Part shown: positions 8,151 through 14,298 of the stretch, piece after piece
Numbering within the stretch: the stretch's first letter is position 1
How the letters are laid out: the number at the start of each line of letters is the position of its first letter
Origin: a virus
Length of the DNA: 21,130 bases
Virus record (IMG/VR): IMGVR_UViG_3300044614_000375
Coordinates: 1 to 21,130 of that record
Strand: one strand, 5' to 3'
The notes under the pieces: generated by a model
The model's input: the letters and a program-made list of their open reading frames with translations, nothing else
What the model was told of the DNA's origin: nothing
Database searches by the model: none
Position numbers and translations under genes: made by a program

Positions 8151-8987
8151 ATGGCAACCACAGGTAAAGGTTTTCGATACCCAGATTATGCAAACACTCC
8201 AGACGTCCCTAGAGACCTGGAGTACCTTGCTGAAGACGTAGATACGTACTTAGAGACACATCCTGGCCCTACGGGCCCCACAGGCCCTTCAGGGCCATCT
8301 GGTGCCACTGGCCCATCAGGTCCTCAAGGAGTAACTGGAGCAACAGGGCCTACAGGCCCAACAGGAGCAACAGGTCCATCTGGACCTCAAGGAACAGCAG
8401 TAACAATTTTAGGAACTTATAATTCATTAGGTGAATTACAAACAGCACATCCAACAGGAAATGCTGGAGACGGATATTTAATTGGCGGAACGTTATATGT
8501 TTGGTCAGTTAGTACAACATCTTGGGAAAATGTTGGAAATATTCAAGGCCCAACAGGACCAACTGGTTCAACAGGACCAACAGGCCCACAAGGATCTTCT
8601 GGAGCAGACTCAGTAGTTCCTGGACCAACGGGACCAACGGGCCCAGCAGGTGCTACAGGTCCATCAGGTCCTCAAGGTATTCAAGGTATTCAAGGACCGT
8701 CTGGACCAACAGGTCCAGTAGGATCAAGTGGACCAGCGGGAGAAAATTCTACAGTTCCTGGACCATCAGGTCCATCAGGTGCAACAGGTCCTTCAGGACC
8801 ATCTGGACCATCAGGTCCATCAGGTGCAACAGGTCCTTCAGGACCATCTGGACCAACAGGCCCAGCAGGAGTTTCCGTAGCATATTCTAATGGAACAGAT
8901 ACAGCTAATTTAAATAAAATATTTTATAATACAACTGGAACACCACCAAGCGGAACTGCTACTGGCGACCTTTATATTTACTACTAG
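8151..8987 (+). CDS. Collagen-like phage appendage protein
   Basis: 278 residues. A short N-terminal head (1-37) leads into uninterrupted Gly-X-Y triplets (about 38-80) dominated by GPT, GPS, GAT and GPQ. A globular insert (about 82-132; [31 protein letters not shown]) of a kind frequent in phage collagen-like proteins follows. Three further triplet stretches are separated by the spacers SVVP and STVP, ending in a short C-terminal domain. Such proteins form trimeric stalks or fibres on virions. Nearly every X/Y position is Pro, Ser, Thr or Ala, giving many possible O-glycosylation sites beside three glycosyltransferase genes. Pro stands mainly in X, not the Y position that vertebrate prolyl hydroxylases use, and no prolyl hydroxylase gene is visible. 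Confidence 0.9.
   Translation: MATTGKGFRYPDYANTPDVPRDLEYLAEDVDTYLETHPGPTGPTGPSGPSGATGPSGPQGVTGATGPTGPTGATGPSGPQGTAVTILGTYNSLGELQTAHPTGNAGDGYLIGGTLYVWSVSTTSWENVGNIQGPTGPTGSTGPTGPQGSSGADSVVPGPTGPTGPAGATGPSGPQGIQGIQGPSGPTGPVGSSGPAGENSTVPGPSGPSGATGPSGPSGPSGPSGATGPSGPSGPTGPAGVSVAYSNGTDTANLNKIFYNTTGTPPSGTATGDLYIYY
8769..8855 (+). repeat. Exact 42-base tandem duplication, period 45, in the collagen-like gene
   Basis: Bases 8769-8810 recur exactly at 8814-8855. The period of 45 bases equals five Gly-X-Y triplets ([15 protein letters not shown], then [15 protein letters not shown]). Exact identity at synonymous sites points to recent slippage or unequal recombination. Confidence 0.85.
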
Positions 8988-8995
8988 GAGCCTAA

Positions 8996-10243
8996 ATGAG
9001 TATAAGAGTATATGTTGGCTCACAGTGGAATAATCAAAAATCACTAAGCATTTATAGCGGTACAACCTGGAGCAAAGTAAAGCAAGGTTGGATTTTTAAT
9101 GGGTCTAACTGGTCTTTAAATTATCCAGAGTTTCCAGTAAGCACAACAGCTCCAACAATAAGTGGCACCGCAACTATTGGAAATACTTTAACATGCACAC
9201 AAGGTTCTTGGCAAGGCGAGGATGCATATACGCCAACAAGCTATTCATATCAATGGAAGCGTGGAGCAACAAATGTTGGAACAAATCAAAATACTTATAC
9301 TACAGTTTCTGCAGATGTAGGAAGTGCAATAACATGTGTTGTTACTGCAAATAATCAAAGAGGTGGCACTCCATCTACATCAAGTAATAGTATCACTGTA
9401 GCACCAGCAGCACCAACTGGATTATCTGTAACAAGCACAACATTGACACCAGGAGCGTTTACTGTAAATGGAACTGGTGGAGTAACAAGTTGGTCTGCTA
9501 CAAATACAACCTCAACAAATGCAACAATATACATTGGAGTTGCAACAAGCACTGGGACACAGCCTTCATCAGGAACAATCTATACTCCATTTTCATGGAC
9601 AAGTATTCCAACAACATTTCAAAGCCTTCAGTCGTGGGGTGCTGGTACTGTAACAATAACAGTATTTGCAGTTAATCAAAATAGAAAATTAAGAGTTAGT
9701 TGGACTGCAGCATCTGGAGCAACATCGTATGACGTGTCTTGGAGTGGCGGAACAAATGGAAGCGTTTCTGGAATTACTGCAACATCGTATGAAATAAATG
9801 CAGACAATACAAGCTCTGTAACATTTACAGTAACATCAAAATCTGGATCAACTTCTGGAGGATCAGCTTTCGCCGCTGGATCATCAACAGAACCTCAAAC
9901 AACAAGTAGCACAAATGTTACTTTAACTGGAACTACTACAACTACTACCACCACAACTACAACAACTACAACAACAGCGTGTATTTGTACATATAGTATA
10001 AGCGGAGTAAACTGGACTTCCCCACAATGTTGCCCGACTGGTTCAACAATATCTGCAGCTGGAACTGGCCCTGGAAGAACAGTAACGGCAAGTAGCTGTT
10101 GCCCTACTTATCCAATTAAATTTAATTGCAGCTCGTTCGACGTTACAAACTCTTCAAGCTCAAACTACAGTGTTTGTTTTAGCGTTGGACAATGTGCTGC
10201 TAATAATAACTCTTCTGGAACCAGAACAGCTTGTGTTGGTTAA
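8996..10243 (+). CDS. Ig-like/FN3-like appendage protein with poly-Thr stalk and Cys-rich tail
   Basis: 415 residues; AGGAG at 8986-8990 gives a good ribosome site. Residues 1-45 hold short beta repeats (VYVGSQWNNQKSLSIYSG, TTWSKVKQGWIFNGSNW) like the tip modules of actinophage fibre genes. Residues about 50-135 match the bacterial/phage Ig-like repeat (APTISGTATIGNTLTC, YSYQWKRGA, SADVGSAITCVVTANN). A degenerate FN3-like region runs to about 305. Then come 15 consecutive threonines (313-327) and a tail with 10 cysteines (329-415; CIC, QCC, SCC, NC, VC, QC, AC). A Thr stalk plus a disulfide-rich tip suggests an exposed, possibly O-glycosylated virion spike, but bacterial cytoplasm would not form disulfides before lysis. 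The role in host or mucin/glycan adhesion is inferred. Confidence 0.82.
   Translation: MSIRVYVGSQWNNQKSLSIYSGTTWSKVKQGWIFNGSNWSLNYPEFPVSTTAPTISGTATIGNTLTCTQGSWQGEDAYTPTSYSYQWKRGATNVGTNQNTYTTVSADVGSAITCVVTANNQRGGTPSTSSNSITVAPAAPTGLSVTSTTLTPGAFTVNGTGGVTSWSATNTTSTNATIYIGVATSTGTQPSSGTIYTPFSWTSIPTTFQSLQSWGAGTVTITVFAVNQNRKLRVSWTAASGATSYDVSWSGGTNGSVSGITATSYEINADNTSSVTFTVTSKSGSTSGGSAFAAGSSTEPQTTSSTNVTLTGTTTTTTTTTTTTTTTACICTYSISGVNWTSPQCCPTGSTISAAGTGPGRTVTASSCCPTYPIKFNCSSFDVTNSSSSNYSVCFSVGQCAANNNSSGTRTACVG
9932..9976 (+). repeat. Poly-threonine codon tract (15 ACN codons)
   Basis: Fifteen successive ACN codons (ACT, ACA and ACC mixed), giving a Thr15 linker in the Ig-like protein. The mixed third bases argue against simple trinucleotide slippage as the only origin and suggest selection for threonine. 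Confidence 0.9.
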
Positions 10244-10247
10244 TCTA

Positions 10248-10276
10248 TTTACAATGTTTAAAGAAACAGGTATAAT
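10248..10276 (+). promoter_or_regulatory. Strong sigma70-like promoter, leaderless arrangement
   Basis: TTTACA (10248-10253), a 17-base spacer and a perfect TATAAT (10271-10276), with six bases to the ATG at 10283. Transcription would begin at the A of the ATG. This is the best promoter in the window. The eight bases TATTTACA at 10246-10253 are identical to those of the 4214 promoter. Confidence 0.75.
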
Positions 10277-10282
10277 TACATT

Positions 10283-10669
10283 ATGATAAATTTAAATGAA
10301 GAAGATTGGTTTATTTATCCAAATAAAGAGATAAATATGGCTAAAGGGAAATCTGCCGAACAGATAGCTCTTGTGGTAGATGGTGAAATAGCATCCTTTA
10401 TAGGAATTGATCCAAATTTATCTAATGTTTTTTTAAATGCGACAAGTTTTATAGAATGTGAAAGTTTAGAAAGCGGAGTATTTTGTATTACAGTTTCTGA
10501 TGGAACAAATACCGAAACAATTTTATGTAATGAAATGATTTATGCAATTCTTTTATCAAGTCCAACTATTGTAAAAGTAGATATTAGTATTCATACTTAT
10601 GCAGATAGAGCAGAACCTGGCTGGCTATATGTTGACGGACAGTTTATAGTGCCAGGAGAATATGATTGA
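10283..10669 (+). CDS. Hypothetical protein, possible virion or assembly component
   Basis: 128 residues, no family recognised. The predicted fold is mostly beta: alternating hydrophobic strands (QIALVVDGEIASFIG, GVFCITVSDG, ILCNEMIYAILLS, VKVDISIHTY) and a C-terminal GWLYVDGQFIVPG. The N-terminus is acidic and aromatic (NEEDWFIYPNKE). The repeated VVDGE--SFIGIDP pattern resembles small base-plate-like or fibre-tip phage proteins, but I cannot name one. It is transcribed from its own strong promoter and lacks a Shine-Dalgarno sequence, so it should be a leaderless message and the first gene of an operon running to the third glycosyltransferase. Its stop overlaps the start of the next gene. 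Confidence 0.7.
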   Translation: MINLNEEDWFIYPNKEINMAKGKSAEQIALVVDGEIASFIGIDPNLSNVFLNATSFIECESLESGVFCITVSDGTNTETILCNEMIYAILLSSPTIVKVDISIHTYADRAEPGWLYVDGQFIVPGEYD

Positions 10670-10896
10670 AATCTAAGTGGCAGCAGTATAAAGAAAAATT
10701 AGGCAATACTAGACCGTGGGATATTTTAAATCCAAACGCTGAATATGCATCAGAAGAGCTTGCTAATCATAGATACTCTTTATGTCAAGGATGCCCATTT
10801 TTTATAGATCTTACCAAACAATGTAAAGAGTGTGGTTGCTTTATGACAGTTAAAACTAAACTTTTAAATGCAGCGTGTCCGCAAAATAAGTGGTAA
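10666..10896 (+). CDS. Small Cys-cluster (zinc-ribbon-like) protein
   Basis: 76 residues from a TTG start. TTG is chosen because AGGAGA (10654-10659) lies six bases before it and it overlaps the previous TGA as TTGA; a nearby ATG at 10662 is in another frame and stops after four codons. The C-terminal half carries CQGCPFF, then CKECGCFM and AACPQNKW: a C-x2-C, C-x2-C-x-C and final C pattern that could bind zinc or an iron-sulfur centre. I recall similar short Cys-cluster proteins beside glycosyltransferase and fibre genes in cyanophages and other environmental phages, where their function is unknown. It precedes the GlcNAc-transferase-like gene by two bases, so a partnership is plausible but unproven. 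Confidence 0.72.
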   Translation: MKSKWQQYKEKLGNTRPWDILNPNAEYASEELANHRYSLCQGCPFFIDLTKQCKECGCFMTVKTKLLNAACPQNKW

Positions 10897-10898
10897 AA

Positions 10899-11807
10899 AT
10901 GTCTAGTATTTTTATTCAAATACCATCATACCATGATTTTGAACTAAGAAAAACAATATTAAATATTATAGAAAATAGTTCTGGCGAAAACATAATAAAT
11001 TTTGGAGTTCATATAACATATAACAAAAAAGATGAAATAGATGTGTCTGATATTCCAAATGTTAAATTTTCTAAAAGTAAAGCTCCCAAAAACCTAGGGG
11101 TTGGGATGGGAAGGTACTTGGCTAATAAATTTTATGATAAAGAAGATTTCTATTTTCAAATAGATTCTCATACTAGATTAGAAAAAAATTGGGACAAAAC
11201 ATTAATTGATTGTTACAATAAATATTTATCTATTGGCTATAATCCAGTACTGTCTGCATATCCAGCTGGATATAGGTATGTGGACTATAAAGTTGTAAAA
11301 GATATAGATCCAGTAATATCTGTAGCAGGATTTGAAAAAGATAAAAGTTTTTTAAAAAACTATATACCCCATCAAATAGCAGTTAAGAATAAAGAAAAAA
11401 ACATATTTACTAAATCTATATCTGCTGCATTTGTATTTTCTAAAGGAGAAATTGCAAAAATAGAGCCTAACAAAAATATATTTTTTTGGGGAGAAGAATC
11501 AATAATGGCTGTTAGATTGTATACACATGGATACGACTTAATGTTGCCAGATCAACAAGTAATGTACCACCTGTACTTTGACTGGGATAATCAAATCGGG
11601 TCTCAAAGAAGAGTGGTCTCAAATGATTTTCCAGAAGAATCTATAAAGCTTCAAAAGATTTCTGACAAAGAGATGTATCGAATTATAAATTTTCGTACCA
11701 TCGGGGACCAGTCCCTTGGATCCGTAAGGAGCCTTGCAGAATATGAAGAGTACGCTGGACTAGATTTTATAGGCAAAAAAATAGTAGGAACTGAATATAT
11801 AGTATAA
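10899..11807 (+). CDS. GlcNAc-transferase-like glycosyltransferase (Skp1/Gnt1-type GT-A family)
   Basis: 302 residues from the ATG; an in-frame GTG at 10890 would add three residues. Family-defining stretches are SIFIQIPSYHD at the N-terminus; VGMGRYLANKFYDKEDFYFQ followed by IDSHTRLEKNWD, with D89-S-H91 as the DxH/DxD-type metal motif; FFWGEESIMAVRLYTHGYDL (E199/E200 as candidate catalytic acids); MYHLY (H224); and the C-terminal LGSVRSLAEYEEYAGLDF. This matches the Pfam GlcNAc family, whose best-known member adds GlcNAc to hydroxyproline of Dictyostelium Skp1. A protein hydroxyl acceptor is therefore possible, but bacterial and viral members are uncharacterised to my knowledge. It sits two bases after the Cys-cluster gene and 2.7 kb from the Pro/Ser/Thr-rich collagen-like gene. 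Confidence 0.85.
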   Translation: MSSIFIQIPSYHDFELRKTILNIIENSSGENIINFGVHITYNKKDEIDVSDIPNVKFSKSKAPKNLGVGMGRYLANKFYDKEDFYFQIDSHTRLEKNWDKTLIDCYNKYLSIGYNPVLSAYPAGYRYVDYKVVKDIDPVISVAGFEKDKSFLKNYIPHQIAVKNKEKNIFTKSISAAFVFSKGEIAKIEPNKNIFFWGEESIMAVRLYTHGYDLMLPDQQVMYHLYFDWDNQIGSQRRVVSNDFPEESIKLQKISDKEMYRIINFRTIGDQSLGSVRSLAEYEEYAGLDFIGKKIVGTEYIV

Positions 11808-11819
11808 TCAATTAAATTA

Positions 11820-11828
11820 TGCTATAAT
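11820..11828 (+). promoter_or_regulatory. Extended -10 promoter (TGC-TATAAT) before the coiled-coil gene
   Basis: TGC then TATAAT (11823-11828). The next ATG (11845) is 16 bases further on with GGAGAG at 11836-11841, so this message would have a short leader with a ribosome site. No clear -35. Confidence 0.6.
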
Positions 11829-11844
11829 AAAAAAAGGAGAGAAT

Positions 11845-12048
11845 ATGCCAAACTATACAATATTAACAGAAGATGAAAAAACCGCAATTAGGCAAAACGC
11901 CATTAGAAATTTAGAGTATGGTATGTATGCGTTAGAGGTAGATTTAGAGTCTGAAAAAATAAAATCAGAGCTAGATGATGTCAGAATAGATCAGATTGAA
12001 AAAGAAATTGCAGAAAAGGAAGCGCAAATAGCAAAGCTATTGTCGTAG
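11845..12048 (+). CDS. Small coiled-coil protein
   Basis: 67 residues with a clear ribosome site (GGAGAG at 11836-11841). After a short N-terminus (MPNYTILTEDEKTAI) the whole chain is predicted helical, and residues about 30-66 (SEKIKSELDDVRIDQIEKEI, then AEKEAQIAKLLS) show a heptad pattern of I/L, so it should dimerise or trimerise. I do not recognise a family; small coiled coils of this sort beside fibre or LamG genes are often trimerisation aids, chaperones or minor structural proteins. The stop is two bases from the ATG of the LamG-like gene. Confidence 0.75.
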   Translation: MPNYTILTEDEKTAIRQNAIRNLEYGMYALEVDLESEKIKSELDDVRIDQIEKEIAEKEAQIAKLLS

Positions 12049-12049
12049 C

Positions 12050-13888
12050 ATGTCATATAAACTAAGTGTTATTTCTAATTCACCACTAGCCTTCTGGCCA
12101 CTAGAATCCATTTCTAGTAGTGGAATATTAACATACCAGGATTTATTAGACGATTACAGCACCTATACAGAATTTTTAAATGGGTTTGAAACATATGCAG
12201 ATTCTAGCGGGTCTACTACACCAGATGTTTCTGGTTCAAATAATAATGGGGTATACATAGGACTTGTATACGAAGACAATATCCCACTTTTATCAGGATT
12301 TTCAGAATCAAGAAAAATTAAAGGGTCGTCATCCATATTCTATCCAACTCTAAATGATCACTCACAACCACAAGCATCTGTAGGTTTTGGAACATCAAAT
12401 GCTTCCGATAATGACTTTACTTTAGAATGCTGGGCCTATGTCGACACATCATCTACTTTAGATATACCGTTAATTGGAGACTCATCATCAGATGTGGGGT
12501 TATTCTATAGCAATGGAAATATTGTATTTAAATTAAACTCTCAAGAAATTACATGGACAATTCCGTATACAAATAAAGCATTGCATATAGTCGCAACATA
12601 CACTCCTACAAATGCATACCTATACATTGATGGAAAGATGGAAGTCCAAAAGGATCTAAGTAATTTTGCATTTAACAATAACAACCTAAACCTTTCTTCT
12701 GGTCCAGTAAATAATTCTAATGACTATATGCTAATTAATGCAGTTGCAATTTATAGATATTCATTAAGCTCTCAATCAATTAAAAATCATTACGATAGCG
12801 GCAAAACTATTGATTCAAATCAAGTAGTTTATCCAGATGGCGGAGAGTTGTTTAATTTATACGACAACGCTTTATCGACAAAATACTCATATTCTTATCC
12901 AGCTAATAGGCAGTGGGAAGACTTTTTAACAGACGATTTATATTACGACAACATAAATAATGCAATAAGAATTGCTTCAGGATCTGGTGTTGCAAAAACA
13001 GTTATCCTTAATGACTTTATAACTATTCCAAGCGGGGCAGAAATGGATGACTCTAGGATAGAATGGGACGGAAACAACGGTATTGAAGTTGAGACAAGTG
13101 TGGACGGAATAACCTATGAGTCTTGTATAAATGGTCAAGCAATACCACAATACTCCCTAGCCTCATTTGATACCTCTAGAGATCTACATATAAGAATTAC
13201 AATGACAACTTCAGACGATAGCCTATATCTTCCTAAACTATATAGCCTATCAATGAGCTTTTATAAAGATCAAGTATTCTATGCAAATAACTCAGCATCT
13301 TATATATCACCTCTTCAAGGAGATATGGGGCTAAGCAACAATAGATATGAGATATTATCACGAGATGCGAGAAATGGAATAGCCCTAGAAACAGGATCAG
13401 CCTTTTCAATAAATACTAATACTCTAACTAAATCATTAGAGTTCTTCTATACTCCATCTACAATAAATGACGGCGGGCTAGTAAAATCAATTTCTGGATC
13501 TGGTTATTCAGCATCCAATTTCTCTTGGTCATCTTCAGTAATATCCAAAACCAATATAGATAAGATATACGTCAATGGAATAGATAAAAGCACAGAGACA
13601 GATATCCACAATATATTTGCCAAGGACCAGCTTTATTATGTGGTAATCACATTTACTAATGCCATATCTGGGCAGATTGATATAAACTACTCTACCGCTG
13701 GCGCAATTTCGGCACTTTACCAGAATATAGCGATATATGATTATGCCTTAACTCTAGCTAAATCAGTAGAGCATTTTAATCTATACCTAGGCAACGCAAC
13801 CGTATCCCTATCTAATTCGTTAATGAGCATGACAGAAAACTCTTTTAACTACTATAATTACGACTGGACAGTAGTACAAAATATATAA
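12050..13888 (+). CDS. LamG/concanavalin-like lectin-domain virion protein
   Basis: 612 residues. The N-terminus SPLAFWPLES is the usual lead-in of phage LamG proteins. A first jelly-roll spans about 60-250: FTLECWAYVD, IGDSSSDVGLFY, ALHIVATYTPTNAYLYIDGK and the closing AVAIYRYSLSSQSIKNHYDS helix. A middle region (about 255-400) resembles a discoidin-like or baseplate beta domain (GIEVETSVDGITYESC). A second, weaker LamG domain occupies about 415-605 (KSLEFFYTPS, LYYVVITFTN, NIAIYDYALT). LamG domains bind glycans, so a receptor-binding or head/tail decoration role is likely. The start has no Shine-Dalgarno and follows the previous stop directly, so it is probably translationally coupled. An imperfect terminator-like hairpin begins at its stop codon. 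Confidence 0.83.
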   Translation: MSYKLSVISNSPLAFWPLESISSSGILTYQDLLDDYSTYTEFLNGFETYADSSGSTTPDVSGSNNNGVYIGLVYEDNIPLLSGFSESRKIKGSSSIFYPTLNDHSQPQASVGFGTSNASDNDFTLECWAYVDTSSTLDIPLIGDSSSDVGLFYSNGNIVFKLNSQEITWTIPYTNKALHIVATYTPTNAYLYIDGKMEVQKDLSNFAFNNNNLNLSSGPVNNSNDYMLINAVAIYRYSLSSQSIKNHYDSGKTIDSNQVVYPDGGELFNLYDNALSTKYSYSYPANRQWEDFLTDDLYYDNINNAIRIASGSGVAKTVILNDFITIPSGAEMDDSRIEWDGNNGIEVETSVDGITYESCINGQAIPQYSLASFDTSRDLHIRITMTTSDDSLYLPKLYSLSMSFYKDQVFYANNSASYISPLQGDMGLSNNRYEILSRDARNGIALETGSAFSINTNTLTKSLEFFYTPSTINDGGLVKSISGSGYSASNFSWSSSVISKTNIDKIYVNGIDKSTETDIHNIFAKDQLYYVVITFTNAISGQIDINYSTAGAISALYQNIAIYDYALTLAKSVEHFNLYLGNATVSLSNSLMSMTENSFNYYNYDWTVVQNI

Positions 13889-13912
13889 TTTTGTCATAAC
13901 CCCTGACAAAAT
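13888..13912. other. Inverted repeat at the boundary of appendage and head modules
   Basis: Nine-base arms ATTTTGTCA (13888-13896) and TGACAAAAT (13904-13912) with a 7-base loop (TAACCCC). It begins at the last base of the LamG-gene stop and sits just upstream of the next promoter. There is no T-tract after it, so an operator or weak terminator are both possible. Confidence 0.55.
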
Positions 13913-13913
13913 C

Positions 13914-13942
13914 TGGACTTTGACCCAAAAGAATGGTAAAAT
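13914..13942 (+). promoter_or_regulatory. Head-operon promoter with extended -10
   Basis: TGGACT (13914-13919; 4 of 6), 17 bases, then TGG-TAAAAT with the -10 at 13937-13942; eight bases to the ATG at 13951. This predicts a start at or within a few bases of the ATG. No Shine-Dalgarno. Confidence 0.55.
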
Positions 13943-13950
13943 TGTGATCT

Positions 13951-14298
13951 ATGGATATTAATAAGATCAATACTCAGGTATTAGACGAAGAAACTAGATT
14001 AGGCATATATGTTTGGGAAATGCCTGACGGAAAGTGGATAGGCGATGACGAAGGAAATTTCCTCTCAGTTACATCAACAAAAGGGAACAAATCAAGAGTT
14101 AATGCATTGGCTGATGAAGTTAGGTCATACGGTATTCTTGAGGGCAGGCCTCTATTTCTTTCTGGACGCAGGAAGATCGACGACGAAGAGCACCAATATC
14201 AACAACAAAGATTAAAGTGGGGACTAGTTCCAGATCCTATGGATGTTGGAAACTACAAAGATGAAATGAAAGCTTTGAAAAATGGAGGAGCAAAATAA
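13951..14298 (+). CDS. Conserved-looking small protein preceding the portal
   Basis: 115 residues, no named family recognised. It reads as a compact globular domain (about 10-60: DEETRLGIYVWEMPDGKWIG, FLSV, NALADEVRSYGI) followed by a charged helical tail (RRKIDDEEHQYQQQRLKWGL, PDPMDVGNYKDEMKAL). Its stop overlaps the portal start as TAATG, the tight coupling typical of head-assembly partners. The position where many phages have terminase or a portal-associated gene suggests a role in packaging or portal assembly, but it is far too small to be a large terminase and shows no ATPase or DNA-binding motif. It is the first gene of the head operon, probably on a leaderless transcript. Confidence 0.75.
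   Translation: MDINKINTQVLDEETRLGIYVWEMPDGKWIGDDEGNFLSVTSTKGNKSRVNALADEVRSYGILEGRPLFLSGRRKIDDEEHQYQQQRLKWGLVPDPMDVGNYKDEMKALKNGGAK

Noticed and set aside
8262-8875. Repeats in the collagen-like gene as a CRISPR-like array
   Set aside because: Repeats are in-frame nine-base multiples coding Gly-X-Y, without spacers or leader.
8522-8890. Second + strand frame over the collagen-like repeats (122 codons)
   Set aside because: Product is an Arg/Ser/Thr/Asn repeat that simply reads the Gly-X-Y codons out of frame.
13920-13942. TTGACC (13920-13925) as -35 of the head-operon promoter
   Set aside because: Only 11 bases from the -10; TGGACT at 13914 gives 17 bases, and the extended -10 may make a -35 unnecessary.
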